The notes under the pieces are model-generated. The model did no database searches. It was not told the origin of the DNA and worked only from the letters and a program-made list of their open reading frames with translations. This document shows positions 1 to 6,254 of a DNA stretch of 25,603 nt, piece by piece. Position 1 is the stretch's first letter, and every line of letters begins with the position of its first letter. A program made the position numbers and the translations under genes. Source of the DNA: a bacterium (lineage in GTDB: Bacteria; Armatimonadota; Zipacnadia; Zipacnadales; Zipacnadaceae); contig JAUVXR010000035.1 of NCBI GenBank assembly GCA_030603495.1, forward strand, positions 1 through 25,603, in the 5' to 3' direction.

Positions 1-221
1 CGTTCCGCCCGTGACGCAATGCCAACCATGTGGGTGAGGCGGTCAACTTCACATTGAAAGTCGAGGTTGCGCTTCCAGCGTTGCACTGTGCGCCTCGTGA
101 TCTTGGCAATCTCTGCTGCCTCGCGATCTGTATATCCCCCAGCGAGCGCAAGCGCGACCTTTTCGCGCCGCCGTGTCCACTTAAATGGTTTTGGACGCAG
201 GCCATACTCAGGAAGTGACAT
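1..221 (-). CDS. Helix-turn-helix protein, partial (possible terminase small subunit)
   Basis: The frame starts at ATG 221 and stays open for 73 codons to the left edge, so the C-terminus is missing. Residues about 21-52 (ALALAGGYTDREAAEIA, then TRRTVQRWKR) read as a helix-turn-helix of the kind found in phage terminase small subunits and phBC6A51-like proteins. The ribosome-binding site is weak (AGGGTG upstream). The gene follows a terminator and a hairpin, so it probably opens a new leftward transcription unit. Terminase small subunit is inferred from the HTH plus position after the lysis genes; an ordinary DNA-binding regulator is equally possible. The opposite strand here is only a shadow frame. 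Confidence 0.65.
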   Translation of the reverse strand, partial: MSLPEYGLRPKPFKWTRRREKVALALAGGYTDREAAEIAKITRRTVQRWKRNLDFQCEVDRLTHMVGIASRAE

Positions 222-231
222 TTTAGTGACA
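214..231. promoter_or_regulatory. Tandem TGTCACT heptamers over the HTH start codon
   Basis: Read leftward, TGTCACT occurs twice with an 11-base period (plus-strand AGTGACA at 214-220 and 225-231), covering the start codon of the HTH gene. One-turn spacing suits an operator for a dimeric regulator, possibly the HTH protein itself. This is inference; two 7-mers could also recur by chance. Confidence 0.3.
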
Positions 232-257
232 CCCTAATCTAATCTCAATCCCCCGCA

Positions 258-285
258 GCGGGTGGAGGGGAGGGCCTCCACCCGC
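258..285. repeat. Perfect 11-bp inverted repeat hairpin
   Basis: Arms at 258-268 and 275-285 pair perfectly around a 6-nt loop, giving a GC-rich stem between the 339-572 gene and the HTH gene. Neither strand has a T-run after it, so it is not a classical terminator. It may be an RNA-stability or leader hairpin for the HTH transcript. Confidence 0.5.
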
Positions 286-289
286 CTCA

Positions 290-330
290 CGAAAAGGAGG
301 AAACAGGCGACGGTCGCTCAGGCCGTCGCC
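290..330 (-). terminator. Intrinsic terminator after the lysis-gene operon
   Basis: Arms GGCGACGG (306-313) and CCGTCGCC (323-330) form an 8-bp stem. On the minus strand it is followed by TGTTTCCTCCTTTT, a broken U-rich tract. It lies 9 bases past the stop codon of the 339-572 gene and separates that operon from the HTH gene. Confidence 0.6.
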
Positions 331-338
331 GGGAAACA

Positions 339-572
339 TCAGAACTGCTCGCGGATTCTGCGGATCTGCTCGACCAGTTGAACGGCATCGTTGATAGCCC
401 GTTCCAAATTCTGAGATAGTCGCGCCGCCATACTATCGGGCTCCTTGGCTTCGTCAGGCAAAGGCGCGACCGTCGTCGGGCCAATAACTCCGGCTGTTAT
501 CTTATATCCTTCATCGAGCGTAGCCTGCAACTGCGCCACCCGCTCGATCCATCCCTGTGCCTCGTCACTCAT
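339..572 (-). CDS. Hypothetical small phage protein
   Basis: This 77-aa acidic protein has a helical C-terminal half (residues about 48-77) with coiled-coil-like spacing. GGAGG precedes the ATG at 572 by seven bases. It is the last gene before the terminator and follows the XhlA-like and holin-like genes, so a lysis or virion-assembly accessory role is possible. No family was recognised. Confidence 0.6.
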   Translation of the reverse strand: MSDEAQGWIERVAQLQATLDEGYKITAGVIGPTTVAPLPDEAKEPDSMAARLSQNLERAINDAVQLVEQIRRIREQF

Positions 573-585
573 TATATTGCCTCCG

Positions 586-825
586 TCATCTCAATGACGC
601 GATGTAAACCGCTATCCCCGAACCAATCAACTGCCCGACAGCCAGCGCCACAGCAAACAGGCCCACGCGCTCTTTCATTCGGGCACTGTCCGTCTCCAGC
701 TTACGGATACGATCCTGGTGCTCGCTCAGCCCAACCTTGAACTCGGCCAGCTTCTCCAGCACGACCTCGATCTGCGCCAAGATGAGCGCCAATGTCACGC
801 CGTGCGGTCGTTCGTCATCAGTCAC
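586..825 (-). CDS. XhlA-like membrane protein (lysis accessory)
   Basis: This 79-aa protein has an amphipathic N-terminal helix (about 10-50, rich in Glu, Lys and Leu) followed by one membrane segment (about 55-78: VGLFAVALAVGQLIGSGIAV). That layout is shared by phage haemolysin XhlA and holin-associated proteins. Translation likely starts at GTG 825, and the GTGA overlaps the stop of the holin-like gene, so the two are translationally coupled. Family assignment rests on architecture and neighbourhood. Confidence 0.55.
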   Translation of the reverse strand: MTDDERPHGVTLALILAQIEVVLEKLAEFKVGLSEHQDRIRKLETDSARMKERVGLFAVALAVGQLIGSGIAVYIASLR

Positions 826-1160
826 CGCGATGTTGCCCCTCGGATGCGTGCCAATATGTCAATATCCTCGCTCGGCCCGCAGCAATGTGAAGCGTCGCCA
901 TTGCGCAGCCGGCGAGCGAAATCGTAGTAGCCCATCGCCGCCAGGCCGCCGGCCAGCGCGGTCACTGCGAGCTTGATCCACACCACGGCCGCGAGCGGAA
1001 TGAGGCTCTGCGTGAGTGCCTGGGCCAATCCGACGAAGAACACGCCCAGGCCCATAGCCAACGCCATGCTGCCCTTGCCCTTCACGCCAAACTGCTTGGC
1101 AGCCTCGACGATGCCGACGATCAACAGCGCGATGCTGATACCTGCGATAGAGAAATCCAT
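822..1160 (-). CDS. Holin-like three-segment membrane protein
   Basis: This 112-aa protein has hydrophobic segments at about 3-22, 33-52 and 58-85 and a polar, Cys-containing tail, as expected of a class I-type phage holin. The start at ATG 1160 is chosen because GGAGGT stands six bases upstream. The frame is open further upstream through a Pro/Thr-rich stretch described separately. It would form membrane lesions that release or activate the lysin; the candidate lysin lies at 20789-21553. Holin is inferred from topology, size and position before the XhlA-like gene; no sequence motif is diagnostic. Confidence 0.55.
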   Translation of the reverse strand: MDFSIAGISIALLIVGIVEAAKQFGVKGKGSMALAMGLGVFFVGLAQALTQSLIPLAAVVWIKLAVTALAGGLAAMGYYDFARRLRNGDASHCCGPSEDIDILARIRGATSR

Positions 1161-1372
1161 CAGAGCACCTCCAGAGAATTTGAACTCGAGCCACGGCGGG
1201 ACATAAGGCGGTTCAGGAACGGGACCAGGGCCGGGCGGTTTGGGCGTAGACGTGGGTAGCGGTGAAGGCGGAGGGGTCGGCGTGGACAAAGGGGATGGCG
1301 TCGCCGTGGGGACGATCAAGAGACGAGCAATAGTGATGCGGAGACTAACACGAGCGTAATCACATAGCGCAT
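1161..1372 (-). other. Signal-like leader peptide and Pro/Thr-rich in-frame extension of the holin gene
   Basis: ATG 1372, with a CAGGAG site, opens an 18-codon hydrophobic leader (MRYVITLVLVSASLLLVS) that stops at 1316. A TTG at 1319 overlaps that stop in the -1 frame. From there a Pro/Thr/Ser-rich stretch of about 50 residues runs in frame into the holin-like gene. The composition (TPTPPPSPLPTSTPKP) looks genuinely coding. It may be a secreted, Pro-rich protein whose signal peptide was separated by an indel, a stop-restart arrangement, or a -1 frameshift product. Only the leader has a clear start. Confidence 0.4.
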
Positions 1373-1393
1373 AGTAGTTGACTCCTGCGGTCT

Positions 1394-1422
1394 ATTATAG
1401 CAGGTCTGGGTAAGGTTGTCAA
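1394..1422 (-). promoter_or_regulatory. Sigma-70 promoter with extended -10 for the holin operon
   Basis: Minus-strand TTGACA (1417-1422), a 17-bp spacer and TATAAT (1394-1399), with TGC directly before the -10 box. Both hexamers match consensus exactly. It fires into the leader peptide at 1372 and the lysis-type genes down to the terminator at 290-330. Confidence 0.85.
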
Positions 1423-1461
1423 TTAGGGGATTCTAACCTAGAAGGCGGGTAGATGCCCACC

Positions 1462-1926
1462 TCATGCAGCCGTTTCTTTCCCTGGCATAAACTTTAAGCC
1501 ATACTTGTCGGCATCTTTCAGCGGGAGATAAAACGCCTTAATCGTCGTCTCTTCCTTTTCCTCATAATCCTTATTCTTGGCTTTATGCAACTTCACCAAG
1601 AATTTAGTCATAAAGAGCCAGAAGCAAGAATAATTACCCTGGACATAAAATAAGCTATTTCCAGCATAGATACCAGATTGCACCCAATCGGCTTCACTAG
1701 ACGTCTTTTCTGCTATCTCAATACTGAGACGCCCTGTCTCAGTGCATCGCCTGTCTAGCTTAATTTCATACCTTTGTACACTCTCGCCGTGGCTAAATTG
1801 ATACTTTCTACTGCCGAAAACCTGAATGATTATTCCGTGTTGTTTTGCCAACGTCTCCATCACAAAATCTTGAAACTCCAGGCCATCTTGTATCGAATTT
1901 TTATTCTTACAATCAGGGTATCTCAT
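1462..1926 (-). CDS. Putative PD-(D/E)xK nuclease next to MT-A70 methyltransferase
   Basis: This 154-aa protein is taken from ATG 1926, which overlaps the end of the MT-A70 gene by 14 bases. Residues 54-58 (EIKLD) and 70-74 (EIAEK) have the spacing of a PD-(D/E)xK-type core, and the following block (SGIYAG, then YVQGNY) resembles a phage-borne family often adjacent to DNA-modification genes. Base composition is clearly more AT-rich than the neighbours, suggesting recent acquisition. It could be a restriction partner of the MT-A70 enzyme or a host-DNA nuclease. Nuclease activity is inferred from motif spacing only. Confidence 0.5.
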   Translation of the reverse strand: MRYPDCKNKNSIQDGLEFQDFVMETLAKQHGIIIQVFGSRKYQFSHGESVQRYEIKLDRRCTETGRLSIEIAEKTSSEADWVQSGIYAGNSLFYVQGNYSCFWLFMTKFLVKLHKAKNKDYEEKEETTIKAFYLPLKDADKYGLKFMPGKETAA

Positions 1927-2875
1927 CGCCCCAGGTATCCCACCCCTCCACCGATTGACGGGCAAACAGTTCTATTTTCTTGCCGTATACATAGAGTGTA
2001 TCAATAATTCCCCGAAAGGCTTCTGGCTTCTCCGAATGTACGTTCCCTCGCTCTTTAGTCACTACGCTATCGAAGAGCTTTCTTTCATCTGGCTGGCAAC
2101 TACCCCGCGTACAGACCAACAACAACTCATGCCGTACAGAGTTATAATGTCCCATACAATGCCTTACCTTATCCCAGACAAAGGATGTCTTGTACTCAAA
2201 TCCCCATGCCTCGATCACATCAAATGCCTCTTCGAGGATAGGAGATGTCACCCACAGAAATAACACTGCATCGGGCTCTGCCAATTTCCCAACGGGCAAT
2301 GCGGCGATTTCGTCAGCGGTCATCAGGGAGTAATAATTGCCTTGTTCTGTGAAGTAATCGGGCATCGTATTGCCATATTCCCATGGCGGGTCGGCATAGA
2401 TGACGCGATACTTGTCGTCTGGCAAAGTTGGCGCCAGCGCCAACTTTCTTTGCTTAATTTGCCTGCGAAGCTCTGAGCGTCCCCATCCATTCTCCTCGGC
2501 CTGGTGTAGCCAATATTTCTGTTCTTCTGAATCCTCAAATTGAGCAACTATTCTATGGTGATACCAACTTAAATTGTCGGACCTGTCCGACAATTTAACT
2601 CGCCCGGCCACCCAGGCATCGTCCCTTAATGTGCCATACTTAAACTCCGTTTCATCCATCGCCTGGGCATATTTCTCACCCCACTTGCGCTCACCGTGAT
2701 TGAGCCAGTCGCCAATCCACCAGTGTACGGCGCCTTCCATAGCATGCAACATTGGCCCTATCGCTTCCCAATCCTCGAAGGAAAGCGTGCTGGGCGCTAT
2801 CCAGCCCGTTGGCTCCCAAGTCCCCGGTAGGCCCAGGCTCAGTTGTCGTTGTTCTACTGCGACGATCTCGTTCAC
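1913..2875 (-). CDS. MT-A70-family adenine methyltransferase
   Basis: This 320-aa protein starts at GTG 2875, six bases after GGGAGG. The C-terminal half carries the MT-A70 signature: DPPW at residues 162-165 in the context YRVIYADPPWEYG, then LFLWVTSP and a SEKP/FARQ-type tail ending WGDEIP. These enzymes transfer a methyl group from S-adenosylmethionine to the N6 of adenine. The N-terminal 140 residues (GDWLNHGERKWGEKY, then LSWYHHRIVA) match an accessory region frequently fused to phage MT-A70 proteins and probably help DNA recognition. It has its own promoter and a hairpin leader, and overlaps the putative nuclease downstream. The segment is AT-rich compared with its neighbours. Confidence 0.88.
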   Translation of the reverse strand: MNEIVAVEQRQLSLGLPGTWEPTGWIAPSTLSFEDWEAIGPMLHAMEGAVHWWIGDWLNHGERKWGEKYAQAMDETEFKYGTLRDDAWVAGRVKLSDRSDNLSWYHHRIVAQFEDSEEQKYWLHQAEENGWGRSELRRQIKQRKLALAPTLPDDKYRVIYADPPWEYGNTMPDYFTEQGNYYSLMTADEIAALPVGKLAEPDAVLFLWVTSPILEEAFDVIEAWGFEYKTSFVWDKVRHCMGHYNSVRHELLLVCTRGSCQPDERKLFDSVVTKERGNVHSEKPEAFRGIIDTLYVYGKKIELFARQSVEGWDTWGDEIP

Positions 2876-2881
2876 TCGTAA

Positions 2882-2952
2882 CCTCCCAAAAGGAAACCCT
2901 CACAGCCTGGGCGTTTGTCTGTCAAGGAGCAAACGGGTTTAAGCTGTGAGGG
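2882..2952 (-). promoter_or_regulatory. Hairpin leader or attenuator before the MT-A70 gene
   Basis: Ten-bp arms CCCTCACAGC (2897-2906) and GCTGTGAGGG (2943-2952) pair perfectly and enclose a second stem, CGTTTG (2912-2917) with CAAACG (2930-2935). In the transcript the hairpin is followed by UUUCCUUUU and then the GGGAGG ribosome-binding site (2882-2887). It could therefore end a short RNA, attenuate the methyltransferase, or control its translation. The apical loop contains CUCC, complementary to part of the ribosome-binding site. Confidence 0.6.
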
Positions 2953-2997
2953 CCACGAAAAAAACGCCACTGCCGCTATGTGCCCCCTGACGCGCAC

Positions 2998-3026
2998 ATT
3001 ATATCACCGCCGCGCAGGACTGTCAA
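2998..3026 (-). promoter_or_regulatory. Sigma-70 promoter for the MT-A70 and nuclease pair
   Basis: Minus-strand TTGACA (3021-3026), a 17-bp spacer and TATAAT (2998-3003), both exact consensus. The -35 box overlaps the stop codon of the upstream methyltransferase. Predicted transcription starts near 2991, leaving a leader of about 115 nt before the GTG at 2875. Confidence 0.85.
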
Positions 3027-4480
3027 CCACCGACCATCGCCTCCAGAGATTGAAACAGCGGCAGCCCCTCCAGCCCTCGCTCATTGTCCCCGTCCACGCC
3101 CCCCTCCCACGCCTCCAGCGCCAGTAGTCCCAACCGTTCGCGGGCCAGGTCGGCCAAGTAGTGGTGATTCAGGTCCAGCCCCACGCACACGACCGGCGTG
3201 CCCTTCTGGCATAGCTCCTGGCATACGACGGCGGTGGTACCGGACCCCACGAAGGGATCGAGCACCACGGAGGCAGTCACGGGCCAGGTGTCCACGTCGG
3301 CGGGCCATACGTCGCCCTCGGTCGTGCCGTCGATGCAGTGCGGACAGGGTGCGCCGGTTTCAATTGGCGGCGCAAATTCTCGGCCGTCGTGGTCCCGCTG
3401 TAGTCCGCCAATAGTTGCGCGACCCGGCGTCACCTGGCGGTATCCCTCAGTACCTCGTGGATATTCTCGCTCTCTCCCCGTCCCTCGACACTTCCCACAC
3501 CGCACCGGCCCGCGCGTGGGCGCTCCCTGGCAGGTGCAGGTGGGACGCCAAGCGGTGGTAGTTGTTGTTCTTAGCCCTCCAATTCCGCCCGTCTCTTTGC
3601 TGTTCGGCCTATATTGTCCAGCCCCGTTTTCACGAGCATGCCCCTTTTCCGTGGTTGCATCTACCTGGTGATACTGCGTTTTATTCTCCACCACCCGCCC
3701 CCACGCCGCCCCACACACCGGGCAAGTCCCTCTCTCGCTCACGCTGGCCTTGAGCATGATACGGACTAGCTCGCGCGGGTAGGCGGCGTAGTGGGAAAGG
3801 CTGAGCCCTTCGGGGTTCACGGTCCAGACGGTGCGGCGTGTGCGGAATGGCCGATCATAAACGGATAACGTGTCTCCGTCGCCTTGCATCTCACTTGCTC
3901 TCATCGCCTTTTGCCTTGGTGTTTCTGTGCATTTGCCAAGATGTGCCCGCGCCTGCGTACTCTCCGCTACTGGCTCCCTCACCGCGTCAATGTCGAAGAA
4001 GTCGTCCCGGCTCTTGTTCAGCCGATAGATGTACTCGAAATCGCGCGTGAACCGGTTCTGCTGGCTCCCTGGCATCGCGCTTTCTTTGTGCCAGATCACA
4101 GTATCCTCGTGCCGCCAGCCATCCGCCACCAGCGCCTCGACCAGCATCTCGGGCACTCGGAACCATTCACGGCCACTCGTGCGCTTGTCGCCAATATTGA
4201 TCCAGTTCTGCCCGTCGGCGCGCAAGCATCTGTACACCTCTCTGTACACCAGCACCAGATGCCCGATATAGTCTAACACGTGCGGCTCCCAGCCACACTC
4301 ACCACGCCACGGCTCGACGTGCCATCGTTCCGACAGGTACGGGCTGGGCCTGAATGTGACGGCAGGCCAGTCACAGACTACACCATAGCGGCGTTGGCGG
4401 TAGTAGGGCGGACTCGTGACACAAGTGTGCACCGTCCCATCCGCCAGCGGGACCCGGGCAGCGTTAGCCGTCGTCAGCAT
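3023..4480 (-). CDS. Beta-class DNA N4-cytosine/N6-adenine methyltransferase with zinc-finger insert
   Basis: This 485-aa protein has catalytic motif IV TSPPY at residues 22-26 and the S-adenosylmethionine motif DPFVGSGTT at about 408-416. That order, motif IV before motif I, is the permuted beta class. Between them lies an insert of roughly 150 residues with several CxxC pairs (CPVCG, CxC, CGKCRGTG, CPHC), resembling DnaJ-type and ribbon zinc sites seen in phage methyltransferases. Whether the product is N4-methylcytosine or N6-methyladenine cannot be read from TSPPY alone. Its first codons are duplicated downstream of the C5 methyltransferase (5085-5165). It overlaps the MazG-like gene by 17 bases. 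Likely role: protection of phage DNA. Confidence 0.88.
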   Translation of the reverse strand: MLTTANAARVPLADGTVHTCVTSPPYYRQRRYGVVCDWPAVTFRPSPYLSERWHVEPWRGECGWEPHVLDYIGHLVLVYREVYRCLRADGQNWINIGDKRTSGREWFRVPEMLVEALVADGWRHEDTVIWHKESAMPGSQQNRFTRDFEYIYRLNKSRDDFFDIDAVREPVAESTQARAHLGKCTETPRQKAMRASEMQGDGDTLSVYDRPFRTRRTVWTVNPEGLSLSHYAAYPRELVRIMLKASVSERGTCPVCGAAWGRVVENKTQYHQVDATTEKGHARENGAGQYRPNSKETGGIGGLRTTTTTAWRPTCTCQGAPTRGPVRCGKCRGTGREREYPRGTEGYRQVTPGRATIGGLQRDHDGREFAPPIETGAPCPHCIDGTTEGDVWPADVDTWPVTASVVLDPFVGSGTTAVVCQELCQKGTPVVCVGLDLNHHYLADLARERLGLLALEAWEGGVDGDNERGLEGLPLFQSLEAMVGG

Positions 4481-4486
4481 CGGTCA
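4441..4486. repeat. Gene-junction repeat, copy 1 (5' end of the beta-class methyltransferase)
   Basis: This 46-bp segment matches 5126-5171 at 42 of 46 positions. It covers the end of the MazG-like gene and the first codons (MLTTANAARVPLA) of the methyltransferase. The second copy lies at the end of the C5 methyltransferase gene. It marks a recombination junction. Confidence 0.75.
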
Positions 4487-4727
4487 CCTCATCACTACCA
4501 GCAAGTTCTCTCGCCTCAATAGTCGCCACCGCCACCGCCGCTATTTGTATCAACTCCTTACGCCACTCTGGCCCGTCACCACTTTCTAGCAGGGCCGTGG
4601 CGGCTTCGCCTACCTCTTCCACAAGAATTGCCAGCCACATCCCTGGCAAGTGCGCTTGAATGCCCCACTTCTCATCTTGTCGGCGGCGTTCCACCGTGAT
4701 GGCGTCAAAGATTTCCTGCCTGGTCAT
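4464..4727 (-). CDS. MazG-like all-alpha NTP pyrophosphohydrolase
   Basis: This 87-aa protein is read from ATG 4727. ERRRQDEKWG (about 13-22), LVEEVGEA (35-42) and a helix ELIQIAAVAVATIE (about 57-70) form the ExxE-type metal site typical of small phage MazG-like proteins. The family hydrolyses (d)NTPs to monophosphates, and in phages may adjust nucleotide pools or alarmone levels. A clear ribosome-binding site is missing. ATG 4754 is an alternative start that would overlap the upstream gene by 17 bases. The C-terminus lies in the duplicated junction repeat. Confidence 0.7.
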   Translation of the reverse strand: MTRQEIFDAITVERRRQDEKWGIQAHLPGMWLAILVEEVGEAATALLESGDGPEWRKELIQIAAVAVATIEARELAGSDEVTDADDG

Positions 4728-4737
4728 TGCGAAGCCA

Positions 4738-5070
4738 CTACGGTTGCGGTGCATCTGGCCACTCTGCCCAGGCGTATAGATGGTAGTCATCGTCTGAGGC
4801 AAAGTTGTTGCCGTCATCGAGCCAGCGTTGCTCGCTGTCATCCCAAACAGATCGCGCAACGTGAAACTCTTCATCGTTTGTCCAGGCTCCTAACACAGCC
4901 ACTCCAGACCCTGGCATACCGCCCTCGATGTACGTGAACCGTAAGCTAATCGTGGTGTATGCCACAGCCGTCCGTACTGGTGTCATCTCGTGGCACTCGG
5001 GACATTCCAAGGCAGTAGCAGATACTGGCGCTACTGCTACCCAGCAATGGTCACAATAATCGCATTTCAT
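4738..5070 (-). CDS. Zinc-ribbon protein of unknown function
   Basis: This 110-aa protein starts at ATG 5070, preceded by AAAGGAGAAATAGAA. A second in-frame ATG exists at 5094. The N-terminus holds CDYCDHC (about 3-9) and CPEC (about 23-26), a probable zinc ribbon. The rest is acidic and aromatic, with WDDSEQRWLDDG near residue 78. It sits between the methyltransferase fragment and the MazG-like gene, inside the segment bounded by the junction repeats. No family was recognised. Confidence 0.65.
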   Translation of the reverse strand: MKCDYCDHCWVAVAPVSATALECPECHEMTPVRTAVAYTTISLRFTYIEGGMPGSGVAVLGAWTNDEEFHVARSVWDDSEQRWLDDGNNFASDDDYHLYAWAEWPDAPQP

Positions 5071-5084
5071 TTCTATTTCTCCTT

Positions 5085-5165
5085 TTATCTCCATTTGCTT
5101 ACCTCATCACCAGCGGCAATCACACCCGCCAGCGGTATCCGGGCTGCGTTAGCGGTCGTCAGCAT
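5085..5165 (-). pseudogene. Remnant of the 5' end of a beta-class methyltransferase gene
   Basis: ATG 5165 opens a 26-codon frame beginning MLTTANAARIPLA, nearly identical to the start of the intact methyltransferase at 4480 (MLTTANAARVPLA). It then diverges and stops at 5085. It overlaps the end of the C5 methyltransferase gene, just as the intact copy overlaps the MazG-like gene. It is best read as the scar of an insertion or unequal recombination that placed two genes between the methyltransferase start and its former neighbour. Translation would be possible but pointless. Confidence 0.65.
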
Positions 5166-5171
5166 CGGTCA
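5126..5171. repeat. Gene-junction repeat, copy 2
   Basis: Partner of 4441-4486 (42/46 identical). A shorter related sequence, CATCACCAGCGGCA on the plus strand, occurs at about 5105-5118, 5164-5177 and 5872-5885, at the end of or after successive genes. Gene junctions here were therefore copied more than once. Confidence 0.7.
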
Positions 5172-5860
5172 TCACCAGCGGCAGCCACGGCCCCGACAAC
5201 AGCGCGAGCTATTGCACGGCCCATCGGAAGCGGAACACCATTGCCTATGGCCTTCCCCAAGGCCACCCGTTTGAATGGCGGAATATCAAAGGCGGCAGGC
5301 AAGCCCTGAAGTCGCGCCATTTCCCGCCAATTGCGGCCCTTTCCACGCCTGCTATTTTCCCAGTTGCCACCAGTATGATCGCTCGCCGTGACACAGTATT
5401 CATATACCGGATTATCAAAGATAGTCAATCCACCATCTATGATCAACTTATGCCCATCTTCTGTGCCGAAACTGAAACGACGAACACGATTTTGCTCCTC
5501 ACCAAAAGCGCGATTATTCACTAAAACATCATTCACTACATAGCTAGCTACCACAGGGATAGGAGCGCCCCTGACATTTTCCATCAAAAACCAGGCTGGT
5601 CGCGCCTCCAGCACGCACCTCTCAAACTCCGGTATCAAATTCTGGCGCTTAAGGCCAGGACGCAAACGGGCGGCGGTAGAGAACTTCTGACATGGCGGCC
5701 CACCAATCACGCCATCAAATCGCCCTGGCGGCGGATGGAACCTGCGAATATCGCCGCCCCACAGCAGGTCAGGCCCGCGCACCACGCAAAAGCCCACCTC
5801 CTCGAATGCCATATCGAGTAAGCCAATACCAGGGAACAGACTCAACACAAGTTCAACCAT
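5159..5860 (-). CDS. dcm-like: DNA C5-cytosine methyltransferase (Dcm family)
   Basis: This 233-aa protein (ATG 5860; GTG 5863 is also possible) shows the ordered C5 motifs. Motif I is LSLFPGIGLLDMAFEEVGF near the N-terminus, motif IV is GPPCQ with the nucleophile at Cys57, motif VI is MENV (about 93-96), motif VIII is QNRVRRF (123-129), and motif X is AIGNGVP near the C-terminus. It is shorter than most family members, so the target-recognition region is compact. It methylates cytosine C5 with S-adenosylmethionine. A standalone phage copy usually protects against host restriction. It overlaps the upstream gene slightly, and the junction remnant follows it. Confidence 0.92.
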   Translation of the reverse strand: MVELVLSLFPGIGLLDMAFEEVGFCVVRGPDLLWGGDIRRFHPPPGRFDGVIGGPPCQKFSTAARLRPGLKRQNLIPEFERCVLEARPAWFLMENVRGAPIPVVASYVVNDVLVNNRAFGEEQNRVRRFSFGTEDGHKLIIDGGLTIFDNPVYEYCVTASDHTGGNWENSRRGKGRNWREMARLQGLPAAFDIPPFKRVALGKAIGNGVPLPMGRAIARAVVGAVAAAGDDRC

Positions 5861-6254
5861 CACTCACCATCACCAGCGGCAGCCACACCCGCCACGCCAC
5901 GGTGGCCCACAATTCCCCGCCCTGCCACTCTGCCCCACTGTAGCAGTGCCAGTGGCCGCAGAAGCAGTCGCCGCCGGTAGGTGCGCCGATGTCCAGCGCA
6001 TTCCAGTGCACGGTCAGCCGGCTAAAGTTCGTGGCGCTGATCACCCGCACGCCGTCGTAGTACCGGCAATCGTCGCACGTCGGCGCGTGATTGAGCCACA
6101 CGAAATAGCCGCAGTCGCCGTCAGCCTCCAGCACGACGCGGTCGGAGTCCACGCTGGCAACCTGCATCGCGGGCGCACGCAGGGTTGCCAGCGTGAGAGC
6201 CAGGGCCAGGATTACGGCGGCTCCGGCAGCTATAGGGATTACTCGCTTTTTCAT
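5853..6254 (-). CDS. Secreted or membrane-anchored Cys-rich protein
   Basis: This 133-aa protein starts MKKR and has a hydrophobic segment at about 5-24, so it is a signal peptide or membrane anchor. The exported part contains CGYFVWLNHAPTCDDCRYYDG and DCFCGHWHCYSG, which could form disulfides or bind metal. ATGA couples it to the gene upstream. No family was recognised. Its Pro-Leu-Val tail falls in one of the junction repeats. Confidence 0.6.
   Translation of the reverse strand: MKKRVIPIAAGAAVILALALTLATLRAPAMQVASVDSDRVVLEADGDCGYFVWLNHAPTCDDCRYYDGVRVISATNFSRLTVHWNALDIGAPTGGDCFCGHWHCYSGAEWQGGELWATVAWRVWLPLVMVSDG

Noticed and set aside
215-245. Promoter TTGAGA-N17-TAAAAT before the HTH gene
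   Set aside because: The -10 box overlaps the ATG, so transcription would begin inside the coding region.
570-600. TATAAT at the start of the 339-572 gene
   Set aside because: No -35 box at usable distance. The sequence is explained by the spacer between GGAGG and ATG.
2140-2150. Plus-strand TATAAT inside the MT-A70 gene
   Set aside because: No matching -35 and no plus-strand gene downstream.
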